64,000 nt of DNA from Pisaster brevispinus (lineage: Eukaryota > Echinodermata > Asteroidea > Forcipulatida > Asteriidae): contig JAMKCF010000022.1 in assembly GCA_023634235.1 (NCBI GenBank), positions 8,176,541-8,240,540 on the forward strand, given 5' to 3'. A program made the position numbers and the translations under genes. The number at the start of each line of letters is the position of its first letter. Positions within the stretch are counted from its first letter, which is position 1. The notes beneath the pieces were generated by a model. It saw nothing but the letters and a program-made list of their open reading frames with translations, had not been told where the DNA came from and ran no database searches. Of the stretch, positions 12,701-27,700 are shown one piece after another.

Positions 12701-15700
12701 ATTCTAGTGTCGGGGTCCGGAGATAAAAAGAATCGGTCCAATCAACAGTAGTTGTCGGGCAATTTCAATTAAACTAAATTGTTTCAAGCAGAAAAATACA
12801 TCGATAAGGCAGCAAAAACGAAAGGCTTATTTTTCATTTTTTCGTTTCGTTTAAACGGTTAGTAATTTACTAAACGGATAGTGATTTTGTAAACGTTTAA
12901 ACGTTTAAACGTTTAACCGTCACAGGCTTACTTTGGATTTTGGTCAGTGTTGTATTGGTAACACCAAACAATATTATTTATCCCCGGTCTTGCTACTGGG
13001 CAATGTCGGCAGTCTAGTAGTAAGACATCTGCTCTAGAATGGCAAAGTTTGTGGGTTCGAATCCCAACCAAGTAATACGCCTTTGGATTTTTTCCATTGG
13101 TGAATAGGTAAAACCAAACCACATTATTTATCCCCGATGCAAATTTAACATCTATTAAATTGTTTCGGTACCCGCTACTAAAATACAGGATTCAAACTGC
13201 ATCTAGCTACGGGGCAATCTCTGTGGTCTAGTAGTAGGACATCTGCTCTGGAATAGCCAAGTCGTGGGTTCGAATCCCAACCAAGTAATATGCCTATGGT
13301 TTTTCTTCACAGGACTTGGGAAAGTGCTGAGTATACAGTGCTTTATACACATCGGTGTAAGAGTAAAACCAAATAGTCTGGATTTTGTGAGGCTAGGGAA
13401 TCTACAGTCACCGATTGACCTCAAACCGATACAATTAAGCGTCTCAATGTGTAGATTGCTATTTTTGTATCATTCCTCTGGGTAACCAAAAGCATCATTA
13501 CACATGTCATTTCTTCTTGTTGAAGGATTGTGTCTTCAGATGACAATTCTTTTTCTTCTCTTTTTCGAAAAATAGTGGGCTTCATTTTGTAAATTGATGG
13601 AACATGTCAGGAAGAAGAGAAATTGCAGTGCTCAGGGAATTCATCTGCGAGGTGGAAAGCATCTTTTGAATGCATGGATTGAGAAGGGGGTAGTCAGGTG
13701 TATCGAGAGCGGAATGGCGTCATGGTTTGCTGGCTTTGTTTCTCAGCTCAGAAGCGACCCAGACGGCTGCCTATGGCGACTGCATTGGGGGGAGGGGGAC
13801 ACATTTCAAGCAAGGATTTCCTCACTGTGGAACTGTACACACCATGTATGACGTACATTCTGTAGGATTATTTACATGTAGCTTTCCAAGAACACTGAGA
13901 CAGTTAATCAGAGATTTTCCGGGTAAAATGGTTTTGGCCAGCATGATGATTGTATTGGAGGGGGGGGATTACTGATTGTATTGGAGGGGGGGGGGGATTA
14001 CTGGTATTATTTCCTTCTGCCCAACTCTCTCACTCTCTCAGTCTGATCCATCTGATAGTGAGAGGCATGCCTAAAATCTAATTTGATTGGTCACTCTCTC
14101 TTTATTTTCAACTGTTATCACATCACTAGGTTCGGTACTGCATCCGAATGGATCAGTCTGATCAAACCACTGGGCTGTGTTTCATGTCAAACACTGTTTG
14201 ACATGAAACAGGACTACATGTACCTAGCCTCAAGTAATCATTCATGCACAAAGGTCTGTTTACATTGACAAGACTAGACGAATGAGGTTCATTCTCGCTA
14301 TTGCCCCGTATTGATACCTCTCGTCACTAACCCCTGGTAGAAACGCACCGAAAAACAAGTTAACAACGCTGACTGGCTCCTAAAAGTAACTGCTTTGCGC
14401 ACATGCTTGTTACAATTTTGTTTCCTTTTTTTACCTATTAATTAAAAAAAAATTCTCTCAAAAAATTTGAGAGTAAACCATAAAGAATGCCTCAGATTGC
14501 ACAGTAGGGCTTTTGAAACCAAGATAAACACCAAGTAGAAAACATTCTGAAGATGTCGTTTCAATTTAGCATGCATCGGCTAACTATCCAAACATTTTGG
14601 TCCAGAAAGCCCCAGTTTTGAAAAAACCCTGTGCATAAATACAATAGCCATAAAGACAAACCCAGGTCTTGATAATGAGGTAATGAAAGCAATTGAATTC
14701 ATGCAGTCATGACTTGGTCCTTCTTGAAGTGATCCTTATGCTAAAAACCTGCACACCACATTGTTTTTCCCGTCTTGCTTTACTTACTAATTGATCAGCC
14801 AATAGTAGCACTGTCTTTAAGCCGAATTGCCGCGAGCAGAAATTGAAGAGGTCCTCTAGACTGGGACCTAGGAGCTCCATCACCATTACGTTGTAGTCCC
14901 CCTCTGCACCGCACCATTTGATGGAAGGGATACCAACTAAAAAAGCACAACAAAAGCAAAACAATCAGATGAAAATATTCAAAAACTTCATGGACAGGTG
15001 GCCATAAAAACATCAGTAATTGGCTAACTTATAAAACTTTGCCTATACCTGGGTGAAAACAGGTCATACTTCACGGAGGCAATGGAAGCAATTGCCTCCA
15101 TTGCCCCAAATCATTGCCTCGGTGCCCCTTGAATGGCTCCAATAAACATGTACAATTCCTCATAGAGGTGCCCTTACCCTTTCAAAAACAAAGCATCCAG
15201 CCTGACTTTGTCTTTTAACATCCAGAAAGATTTTCTCCAAGATCACCCATATTTTTTTCAAACTACCATGAAGGTAACCTTCAGGATTGATTGAATTTTA
15301 ACACAGAACTTTTTGCTGCGCAGAAACACTGTAAGCTGGTTATTAATTTGTTTTTCTCCTAAGTAGCAACTTGTTGCCCTGAATGGCTTAAGCAAGCTAA
15401 AATTAATTTGGCATTTGCTTTGTAAGAAAAGATGAGTTTTTTTGTTTGTTTACAAAACAGTCACTGTAGACATGTGCCATAAACAGAACAGTTTTCCAGG
15501 GTCCTAAACAATTTTTGCTTCAAAACAAGCCATTTTTTTTCAAAACTGTAATAAAATACCTAGCTTGGGACAAATCGTGGAGCAGTTTCTGTAAAGTTCT
15601 GTTTAAGGTGTTCCCGCTTTTGTAACTCGTGGGTATTGTTGATGTGAAATGGAAATGGAATTGCCTGAATAGAACCTTTGAAACAGTGAGTGGAACTGAA

Positions 15701-18700
15701 ACTTGGCTCTTGAGTGAGGATTTGCGCGTTGGCATTTCGGGACATTGTCATGCCGTGTCAAAGAAACAGAGTAATTGGAATTTGATATTTGTTTCTGTGA
15801 TTCCGGCCTCATTTAACGTGAGTAAATGGGACATTTATGAGAACGATGATTGTTTACATGTAGGTCACTTCAATGGATGAGTGTCAAGCAAAAATACACA
15901 GTTTCAGATGATCCTCAGTTTACTATTGAATAGGTTCATACTATTATTACATCACAATTATTATGGTTGTTATTATAAATTTCTAGTAATGAAACCAAAA
16001 CTTAACCACTATAGCTATTTTGAGGAAATAGCACTTGAAGACCTCACTGATTGCTTATTTTGATTGCCGGCCAATGTAAAATGCCTGACAAAACATACAC
16101 CTTTTTCATAATTTTCATTAAATAGGACAACTAAATTTGATGAGACTTGTACAGATTAATTGAAAACTTGATGAATGTAAATTCATTTACTTTTCCACAA
16201 CTCAGTGATGTATGTACATCAATTTGTGTCTTTAAGTTTTATTACACAATCTGACAATGCTCTCTTGATCAAATTGTAGTAATCTGAATCTGTTTTTTAT
16301 CTGAATCACAATTTATTAATTTGTACAATTCATAATCATAAATGTTTTAAAAACCAATGTTTGTATGACATGTATGAGCGAGATTGGCTGTTACCAGCTT
16401 GGTGTTTATATCCCCTTGTGGGAGCTTTGCCAAGTTCCCTCGTTGGGAAGATCATCTAAACAAACAAACAAACAAACAAACAAACAAACACTATCTTGCT
16501 CAAAATTCAAGCATTTCTGTCCAATTTTCCAGTTTCTGTACGAGAGAAACCTAGCCCTGGTACATGTAGGTCGGCCGTTGCACTGCTCTGTTGCATTGAA
16601 TGCAACGGAGGAGTCCAACCTGGGCCCAATTTCATGGCTCTACTTACCGCCGAATTCTACGCTTGCAATCACCATTCTCCGCTAACCATGCTTACTGTAC
16701 AAGCGCCGAATTTCTGCGCTAGCTGTGTAAGCAAAATGCCTAGTAGCGTGGAGTACGCACGCGCACAAGCAAAAATTCACTGCTAACCCGTGAAATCTGC
16801 TTGCAAGGGCAAAGAATTTCCTGCTTCTATAAGCGCCGATTCTTAGCTTACGGTAAGCAGAGCCATGTCATTGGGCCCTGGGCTAGCAGAAACCATGCTA
16901 CAATCCTTCTCCACATCTTGATGAGACTGCACCCAGATGCAATCACACAGCAAACTACATGGGTGAACAACCCCTTTAATGTTTTGCAAGCATCATTGGA
17001 ATTCTTGGCTAGCAGTGACTAACAGTACACCTATCCCTGGTACATACATCACCCATCAAGTTACAACCACATCACTCATACTCCCCCGCCTAACAAGATT
17101 ACTCACATGACATTACAGCTAAGCGGCAACTTCATTAGTCGTTTCCACCACACACACACACTTCATATCTTATGTGTGTAGAGCGTCTTCGGTGTTCATA
17201 AACATGACTTAAAGGGGATGGTGCTAAGGCCTGCATGCCCAATTTCAGCTGCTTAAATGCACAAAAAGTAGCTAAGCACATTAACATTATGCTTACCACA
17301 ATAAGATTACCAGCCAAACTAGCATACCTCAAGTGCAATTTATGACTGGTATCCTGCTCATTTCTGCTTAACATAAAATTGTTAAGTAAGACTTTCTGCT
17401 GAAGCATATGAAATTTGGCCCTGATGCTTCACAGAGGCAACAGAGGCAATTGCCCCATGTCATTGCCTCGGTGCCCCTAGAATGTTCCAAAAGAAATTTA
17501 CAACGTCCCCACAGAGGTGCCCTATACCAAGGAGAAAACGCCGTACTGCCCTTTCCATTTCAAAAACGAAGCATCATGCCTAGGTACTACATCATTTCGT
17601 TTGATTTGACTACAAAAAATGGTTGTCAAAGTCTACAGCACACCATCACGTACACCATACATACACCCTAAAACATGCATATAATTCATACAATACACAC
17701 TGTACAAGGTATGATTTTTTAACAATAGACTTTTGAGCGCATGCAATGTACTCGACAAGATTTTTGTGGTGGACAAAAATCTAAGATAGTGCAGCCCTAG
17801 GGGGTGGCACGCTGTTTGTTATTATGTGTAGCCCGACTGTGCAGTGTGCATTTTGTGTCACTGACCATGACGTCATTCATCACTTGCTTTGTACACCTCA
17901 TTCACTGTACATTCATTCATGGTAACTGCAAGCTTAGACATATTACTTCAGTAATTCTGATGATCAACTGAAACCTCTGGTCCTACATGTACATCAATAT
18001 TTTGTGCATATTTACATGTATGGTGGGTTTATTTAGATGTGGCATACTGAAATACAAGCTTGTACGTACAGATAAGCAACAGTGATTTGTGGGGAATCCA
18101 AACTCTTTGATTTGTTTTTTCCTCAAGCACCATGACGGCCTGTATGGGTGAATAGCAGCGCTTAATAAATATCTTCTTATTAATTATTATTCAGATAGTA
18201 TTTCAGGTGGAGATTTTTATGTCCAAGGATTGGTACTGGTATGAATTTTTTAACTAGCAAGCTTTTAGATTGGAACTAATCAATGTGTACGCGTAACACG
18301 TACATTTTACATGAGGTACATGTACAAATGTATGTAAACATTGAATAAATAAAGCAAGGCATACACAAATTATAGCTTGCAGAATTATAAATCTTTGTAC
18401 TGTTATTCTTTCCTGGTTATATTTAATTGTAAATCAAAATCTTTGTCTGGATGATCCTAGCACTAATAAGCTTAACTACAATGCTAGCCTCGGGGCATTT
18501 GAAGCCGTGTAAATCACGGCTAAACATCTACAGATCTACAGGGCACACTACAAATGAATGCAAATCCACGCTGTACAGTGATGTGCCAGGAGCTGCACTG
18601 TGGATGCCTCACACACACACACACACACACAAGTGTGTAAACACCTCCAATCGGGGACCTCCTATTGTCCCTCTTTTGTTTGGACTTTAACTTTTTGGCA

Positions 18701-21700
18701 ACAGCTCCCATTGGTTTTGTACACAATTTCCAACTGGGGACCTTTACCCAACCGGGGACCCTATTGTCCTCTTTTGTTATAGGTCCCCGGTTTGAATGTG
18801 AAAACAAACTCACACATACACAAAACCTGCGACGCTGTCCCTACAGCGATGCCAATTGCCCTGTCCATACTCCCTACTGGCCTTGGGTTAGCATCAGAGA
18901 CAATTAATTAAGAGATTCTGAGAAGAGCACAACATGTACGTGTACGCTTATATGTACATGTACGTACGTGTAAGCCTACATCTACATGTACTCTGTCGTA
19001 CGCACTGAAATGGACAGGCACAGTGAGTGTGTACAATATGTACACGCTCCCTCCACTATGCTGAATGCACCGTACAAACCGCACAACACTAGAATGTACT
19101 GCACATGAGCAATACAACTCAAAAGACCATGTGACCTGTGACATCTAGTCCCAGCGTTCTCCCTCAACAAGGTTCCGCTGGCTAAATGCCAGTTAAAACA
19201 AAAATGAGGACCAGTCAAAATTCTCTCCAAGTGGTCCGGCTGGCTAGTTCAATGTTGAAATGCATCCATATTTCATTAGAAATACGGACAAGTGAAAAAG
19301 CTGACGGACTAGTGAAATGACAAGCTAACCGGTCCTACTGCCAGTCACTAAAATAATAAAAGGCCTACCCTGCTTCCTGCAGGTATGATTTGTCATGTTT
19401 ATTTGTTCACAGCTCAATGGAAGAACAAATACAATCTTATGATTTATGGAGATTGCACTGTCAGATTTTAATAAACTTTTGATATTAGAAAGTGGGCACA
19501 TCTTCAAACATGTTCCACTGTTACTTATAACTCTTAAATTTATGTGGAAATTATGACACGTATTCTAAAATTACCCATGACACCTGACCAATGTTCATGT
19601 AGTATCTTGCCTGCCAGAAAGGCCCTAGAATGTACAAGGTCACTCTTTTTGTGACCAAAAGTTATATATGCTGCATTGAAACTAATATAATTAACACAAT
19701 TAAACAAACTTGCACGTAGACAAATCCTTATGATTATAAATATCGCACAAGCATGACAAGAGGGCATCCTTTTTTGCTAATCGCTACTAGTAGTGGGTGA
19801 CAATATACAGTGTACACAAATTTTAACCAAGCAATAAACCACAGGGGAAAGTGACTGGGTGTGTTTTTAAAACATTTTGGGGTTGAACAAAGAAAAGTTA
19901 ACTAGAGAAGGACTTGAACCTGCGACCTCCGGATTAATGTGTTGGCTCTCTAACAACTGAGCTATAGCCCTATGTTGGCAGTCTCCCTATTTTGTCAATA
20001 CTCAATATCTTATCTTTGTTCAGATAAATTATAACCAAATATATTTTTCATCTATTCCAGAAAACTTTTGGAAAACGTATGTGATGTAAACATGTACTTT
20101 TTTCAGATTTTTTAAATTAGTAAAACCTAAAATATGTCCTTACTTTTGCATCTTCTTGCAGTGAAGCACGAGGCCTATTCTTTGGGTCGACGAGCCAGTG
20201 TTTTAATTAAATAGCAAGGTAGTAGGCACACACACATACATGTATGTCTGACTATAGAAGTGTACAGTGCAGCTACAGTGCATGCATTGCACGATCCGTG
20301 CCATATAACGGTGAATATCTTCAACAGTAATCTAGATGTGTAAGGGCATATGAGCCGATGCTTGTGCGATTATAATAAACTCACAGCTGGGCTGTGTACC
20401 GTGTACAGTGTACAATATGTACAGCATGTATACCAGAGCCTTGATCAAAGTCCTATCAATCTCAAGATGTACATGAAGTACGGTAGTAGTGGCTGCTGGA
20501 AATTATCATTACTAATGTAATGTGGACGTATATTCTGCTTGTACTTATTGAATTGCAAACTAGATGTACATACGAGTACATGTACATGTCTCTAACTCGG
20601 ACATCTATAATGCCTACATGTACATGTACATAGTACATAATATTACATACATAAAGATGATAATGTACATACAAGAACATGATACATGTACGTATATGAA
20701 GATGATACATGTACGTATATGTACATGAAGATGATACATGTTCGTACATTAACATGATACATGTATGTAAATATACATGTACATACATTAACATGATACA
20801 TGTACATGTACATGTACGTACATTAACACGATACATGTACGTACATTTTAACATGATACATGTACGTACATTTTAACATGATACATGTACGTACATTTTA
20901 ACATGATACATGTACGTACATTAACATGATACATGTACGTACATTAACATGATACATTTTTCATTTTTCATTTTTCATTGGGCACTTCCATTGGAAATCT
21001 TAAAGTCTATGGGAAACTTTTCATGGGGCACCAAGGCCAAGACAAGGGGCAACAGAGGCCATGGCCGCTGTGTAATTTCAGGCCTGAAGCCACGGAATGG
21101 TCTCCTCTTGGTGTAGAATGACACCAGAAAACTTCTGGGATGTTACAACAGTATTGTAGGCCAAAAATCTCTATACATCACCACAAATGCTTACAAGATC
21201 TGAACATACTTTATTGTATGGGATGCGCTTGGACGGTAAAAACTAGAAAGAAACCCAAAATCAGGAAAAATTCTGATTTATCATCTTGGCCTGCTGATAA
21301 TTTCTGGTAATCATCCCATTATACGGCAATGATGGAAATCCAAATCAGTGCAAACTTGTCTTGATGCACATTTGTGTGACTCAGGTATGATAAGGCAGCT
21401 GCGGTTTCTATTAACAGGGGGGGGGGTATGTTTGGACCCTTGCACTTCATATATGAGTCAGAGTGTCGATATCAACAAGTGCCCAGAGTTATTCCTTTAG
21501 CACCCAGTCCCAATGGCATGGTGGTAGGGAGTCAGAGGGCTATATCTGGGCCTCCTTGGCAGGGAGCTTTAGGATCAGGGTTGGGCACTACCCACTTGGA
21601 GTTGATTCAAATCCAGCAAGATGAAAGAGAGAGAGAGAGATGGAGTCCATCTAACATGTCTCATAATAAATCAGCTTCTTTTTTACCAAAAGGGGTAATG

Positions 21701-24700
21701 TCAACTGCTTATTGAACTATTATTGAATTCCATGTAGATTCAAAGGTAATTTTCAATGGCTGCAAGCTGCAAGCTACACTGGTATGCAAGCCTCGAAATA
21801 ACCCACGGCACCCACAGCAATTGCCGTGGTGCCCTGTGCTTTTGCTGTGGTGCCCTTTGCAAAGTTCCAATACAAATTTACATTTTCCTCATAGAGTGCC
21901 CTTACCAGAGGAAAAGTGCTGTGCCCCTTCAAGAGCGAAGTTCAAGGCCTGGCAAGTATCAATTTGATATTTGAAATAAAAAGTCGCACCCCTTAAGGAG
22001 GTCCCAGGTTGTGTTGCAATTTTGGGTGTGATCCCTGGCACCCCCGAACAAAGATATTGACAAAAGGAAACAGCCAACATAGGGCTAGATAGCTCAGTTG
22101 GTAGAGCGCCAGCATGTTAATCCGTAGATTGCGGGTTCGAGTCTTGCTCTAGTCAATTCTTCTTTGTCCAACCCCAAACTATCAATTCTAATACATTGTA
22201 CATGTACCAACAAATGCTAGAATCGGAGTACCATGTACATGTACTGTGTGAGTTCTTCACGAATGTCATTTCACTTTAAATTCAGTTCAACATGCATCCC
22301 AATTGTGGTCGACTTTAAACTTGACTGACAATCCTGGCAGAAGCTGTGTAGTTTTTTCATGCTGGCTTAACTTGAACAACTTTGATGCCCTCTACCCATC
22401 CTCTCTGCAGCAAATAATGGACAGTCTGCCCTCATTCAACGCTTATAAAAAGTGGCAACGTAGTACAAGCGTACAATGTGTTTGGGGTACAGGTATACAA
22501 CCTATACTTGTCCACTTGTGTACACATCTACATTAGACCAATTTGGCACCATACTCAACCATGTCGGACCCTTTGAACATATGTAAATGACACCAACTAA
22601 TGTGCTATTTTCAGAGTCAAATTACGACTGTCTGCACGCTTCCCGCCGATGTAGTGCAAACGGATGCAACCTCTAACCAGTGAATATAAATACATAGACC
22701 TACATCATTTACTGTACAAATTCTCCAAAATGGCAGACAAGGTGGGCTCTGTGAGGTTTAAGTCTCAAAAAGGCATGCACTATACATGTAGTACATTCTA
22801 CGGGGAAATTACAAAACAAAGCTTGCGATTCTTTTTCCACAAAATAAAACCATCACATAATTGCAGACAGACACAGGGTACAAATGACCTTTATCATTCC
22901 CGTACACACTATTTTTAACCCACTTTTTTGATTTTGGTCCAAGGTGGAATTATTTTCTTGCTGGTGACTCAGGCACACTTGGCAAGGTGCCCCAATGGGC
23001 AAATGTGGTACATGTGAAGGGGGGAACTTCACGTCTGAGAGAAATTGTGTGGTTTGCCTCCAAGTTGCACAAAAAGCTCATATGCTAAACATCAAAAGTG
23101 AAACTTGGGGCAAATTCTTTCTGAAACCACGGCTTGGGCTCCAGCTTAGGCTCGACCGGGGCACAATCTCATGACTCTGCTTAACGTAAGCAAAGAATTG
23201 GCGCTTAAGGAAGCAGGGAATTCCATGCTTACGTCAAGCGTATTTCACGGGTTAGCATGGAATTTTTGCTTTTATGCATGCGTACTCCACGTTACTAGGC
23301 ATTCTTTGCTTACACAGCTTGCGCAGAAATTTGGCACTTGCACAGTAAGCATATGTAGACTGTAAGCGCAGAATTCGGCCGAAAGCATCAGCCATGAAAT
23401 TGGACACAGTTATTTTGAACACTACATGTAGCTCTTTAGTACAAAGCTTCAAACAGGTGTATGGAACTTAAGCCAGTGCCGATGCCGCAGTTTCGAAGGC
23501 CAATGTATCAATAGAGATCATGAAACTACAGTTACAGCAAATGGATAGATTAAGACCTTAATCTAGCCACAAACTGCTCAATAGACACAATACAGTTGCT
23601 TACATACATATAATTTCCTCATATTCTCGCTGCTGAACCCATCCTTTGTGGAAAGAATTGACCCAGTGAACTTCCCTTTGGCCAACAACAGGGTCAACCA
23701 CAACAAACATTTGAGTATAACTTCTAACCTCATTTTTACCAGAGACAAGCCAGTAAAAACTTGGTTCTAGAGTCACAGGGAACTCTAAAGCAAGATGTCT
23801 TTTTTACTTCATAACAGAGAGGTTTAAGCAAATAATTTTGCTTAACAGTTTTATGCTTAGCAAAAATATGCAGGATACCAGTTAAATATTGTGCATGTGA
23901 CATGGTATTTTGGAGGGTACGCTATCCCAGTAAGCATAATTTAGCTGTGCTTTGTAACTACTTTTTGTGCTTAAAATCAGCTCTCACAGGGCCCAATTTC
24001 ATAGACCTGCTTAAAAAGAACAAAACATTGCTTAAACATTTTCTTTTAAGTGAAAATGAGCAGGAGACCAATCACAAATAATACATGTGACATGCTGTTT
24101 TGGCTGGTAACCTTATTCTGGTAAGTATTCTGGCAAATATTTGTTGTGCTGACCTTACTTTAAAAAGTGTCTTTAAGCAGATGAAATTTTGCCCTGTGGG
24201 TTAATACAAAGTGCCGAGTGTTATTTTGTATTTTTCTTGTGACCAGTCTGATAAAACCTTTATGTGTAAGGTTGGCCATGCACACATTAAATAATTCAGA
24301 ATTATGTCAAACGTATCATAAAATGCAAATAACAAGTATCTTGTAAATAACTGATGCCAAGCTTTGTTTTTGTAAGTGAAGAATCAGAATTGTGCAACAA
24401 GAAAGTACCTTGTCATACCACAGAGCCTGATGGCCATACTTGTACGGCACAGTATGCTAATGTACTTGTGCATGTCGGCACCGGCACCGTACTAATGGAA
24501 ATGTGGGGGTTTTGTTCAGACCTGTCCCCTTGGTAACAGCGTACAATGCACTCCAGTGAACTGCCAAAGGCCACATTGAGGTCACTCTGTTGATGTAACC
24601 ATTGTGTACCGGCGCTACCCACTCCTGCTTAATTCTACCATCGTTACAAGATCACTGACCCTAAGTTATTGGTAAACAAATTACTGTTATCCACATAAAA

Positions 24701-27700
24701 TATAAAGTTTGACAAATCCCACAGGGTTTGTCAGAGCGTTCAGGAATAATGTTAGAACTTTACAGATGACGATTGAGGGTGACAATGGTTCAACATGTTG
24801 TAAAATCAAATGTAAACATCGAAGACATAATTATATATACAATGTATTGTGTACATTGTACAGATTGGTAAATATTGGAAAGATATCGCTGACTTTTGAA
24901 TCCAAAATCAGGGGCTGATTTCACAAAGCACCAAGATTCCTCTTATGATGAGCTGTCAATATTGCCATTGGGATTTCTTTTGTGACACCACACTTTGCTT
25001 AGCAATTACAGCAGCCAATTTCACGAAACGTTAGGATTAATCCTATCTCGAGTTAGGACGAGTAACTAGTCCTAACTTAGGATTAATCTTAAGGTTGACA
25101 TGTTACAGTGCAAGGCTGGGACTCGTCCTAAGTCCTAAGATTAATCCTAAGTTAAGAAGAGTTTGGTGAAATCGACGGCTGGTGATTTGCAGTTAAGATC
25201 AGTCTCAACTCTTTATAAAATCGAGCCCATAGAGCTGCTTTGAAGCACAACATGTAACCAAGTACAACAAAATTGTGCTAAAACCATGTTAACAGAATAA
25301 GGTTACCGGCCAAAATACCATGTCACATCCAATCTGTGACTGGTATTCTGCTTATTATTTGTGTTTTACCCAAACACCGAATCCGATGTTTGTAAAGCAT
25401 TGTACAACAGTACTTTCCCCGAGTCGTGTGAAAAAGGTCGACAAGCATAATACTCGGGTGGGATTCGAACCCACGAACTTGACCATTCTAGAGCAGATGT
25501 CTTACCACTAGACCACCAAGATTGCCCAGTACCTAGAGGGATTTGTCCTGGTATTTCTGGTAGTGGCTGCTAAGTGCGCCGAAGGTGCAACAAAAAAATC
25601 AGTCTCATAATAAAAAAAATTCAAAACCTGTCTTTAAAAAGTTTCTCTTTGTTCAAGCACCTTTGTACCTTGTTGATATGTGTGCTAAGACTTATACTAC
25701 ATTTGTAGAACAAATCTATGCCTACATGTATGTGTAAAGTGTGAATCCATATGCAGGGTGAAATTATTTGTAGGGTACACCCAATCCATAATAAAAGCGC
25801 TTAACTATTAAGCCTATCCTTGCCCTGTAAGCTGTAATATGTACCAGTACACATTTTACCCTGAAAGTTGATAACTGGGGGTGTACAGAGAACTAAGCTT
25901 TCAGAGAACTTGTTTTTCAAATGCATGTTGCAGGTACATAGTACAAGTAGATTGGGTGAGGCCGTTAGTATTAACATCTACATGTATGTCTAACAATCAA
26001 GTCAGACTAAGGTGAGTCACTCTACAAGGCTGCATGCCCTTATACTAGCAGACTACACAGGTCAGCAAGTGTAGGTTGAGCAGCCACCAATGTATGACTT
26101 ACTGAATAGGGGTCACCCAGGTCACGCTGGGTTTTTGTTGTTGTTACTTAAACAGCCACCGGGAGAAGGAAAAGTTTCATTCATGTTTCAAATGCTGATA
26201 AATGCAATACAGCCAAACAAAGGAAGGTGAAGATTGCCTGTGAAAACTTTTTTCTCTTCTTTTGAAATTAAAGCAAATTTGACAAAATAGATTAACAAAA
26301 CTATTTATCCTTACATTTTAGAAGAATAAATTTATTCCTGTCCAATAGTTCTCAATAAAAGACACCATCTCACCAACCTGGACATTTTGTGGACCTACAT
26401 GTACTATGTTTTAGCCAGGATTTGGTAAGAGTGTCCAAATTTGCTGGAAATTTAAAAACTGGGTGTCCGCATTGTTCACACATGTAAATGACAGATAAAA
26501 CAGGGTGTCCAAATTTAAAACAGCGTGTCCAAAAGACACCCAGGCACCCCTCTGGCTAACACTATGATGTACATAAACAAATGTATGAGATCTTGTTTCA
26601 CAAAGGAAACAACAAATAGTTTACAACTGTCAGGGATCATGTGCACCTTCACAATTTTGATGGGTTCTAAAAGCTTTTATTTTATTGTTTTGTTTTGAAA
26701 GCAGGACTTATACTTCACGGAGGCAACGAAGGCAATTGCCTCCGTTGCCCCTCGTCATTGCCTTGGTGCCCCTTTAAATGTTCCAATAGAAATGTACAGA
26801 TTCTTCATAAAGGTGTCTTTTACCGAGGAGAAACTGCATTGGGCCTTTGCCCTTTCAAAAAATTAAGCAACAGGCCAGTGAAAATATTTCACAAAATAAA
26901 AGAAAAGAAGAAAAAAAATTACAATCAGTGAGCTTTTAGATTACTCATAGTCAATTTAAACCAAAAAACTTATTTCAAATTTAACCAGTAAGTTTTCCAT
27001 GTGGTTTATTACCAGCAATTTGAAATTAAAGGCATGGAATTACACGAAGGCCATGGCCTCCATTGCCCCTGGTCTTGGCCTTGGTACCCCTTCAAAAGTT
27101 TCCAATAGACTTTGAGATTTTACAATGGAAGTGCCCTTAGCAAAATGAAAATGGCCTTGCCCGCTCAAAGATAAAATTCCAGACCGGTATTCAAATTTAT
27201 TTTTGATAAACATAACTAACCTTATAGTACTTTGTCTCTTCACAAAATGTTGGTAATTCACAACAGAAAGGCACTTGAAAAGAAAAGGACACTACCAGTC
27301 TTTTGTTTACTTCTTAACACTTAAGCACAATGTTTTGTTCCTTTACTTTATACCTTACCTTCCCAACTTAATGGAAGAATCCAATTTGCATATTTTGATC
27401 TAGTTTAGGTGCACCAAGTTAACCAGACCAAGGCTTTCAAATGCAACTCCTTGTGGTATGTCTTTTGTTGAAGCCGGTCTTTTGTTATATCTCTACTCTT
27501 ATTTTGGTCCTACACTACAGTTCTTTTGACTGTTCCAGACAGGTTCTTAAATGTAGAATTACTGAGGTACAGAAATGACAGATCTGCAGCCAAATCTTCA
27601 GCTGCATAGTTTCTAGTGTCCTTTTAATTTCACCCTAAACCTTCAGCTGCACAGTTTCTATGTGTGCTTTTGATTTCATCCCAAACCTTCAGCTGCACAG

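Larger units (their letters stand above)
11085..13300 (+). mobile_element. tandem family-3 tRNA-derived SINE units, interrupted twice
   Basis: Several heads of the form 'TAGTAGTAAGACATCTGCTC' followed by 'GTGGGTTCGAATCCCAACCA' occur at about 11100-11160, 11240-11310, 13010-13075 and 13225-13290. They are separated by the body 'TTGGTCAGTGTTGTATTGGT' and 'TATTTATCCCC'. The array is split by the palindromic unit at 11309-11622 and by the hAT-like element at 11643-12930; removing both restores a continuous SINE body. Solitary relatives lie at 25370-25535 (reverse), 48055-48350, 52215-52400 and 61270-61520. Confidence 0.7.
10912..14787. other. CK1 intron 3 (3.9 kb): SINE array broken by two insertions
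   Basis: It is almost filled by a family-3 SINE array (11085-13300), a palindromic element and a hAT-like element, all listed separately. 13300-14160 is single-copy-looking with a poly-G duplication at 13951-14003. 14178-14210 is a perfect 16-bp hairpin with a 1-base spacer (TGTTTCATGTCAAACA and its complement). Confidence 0.6.

Noticed and set aside
20462..20854. 130-codon minus-strand ORF rich in M, Y, T, C
   Set aside because: It is read through the TACATGTACGTACA minisatellite and has no domain.
22081..22157. Possible functional tRNA (Asn-like)
   Set aside because: Acceptor stem does not pair well and the head is fused to the family-2 SINE body found at several other loci.
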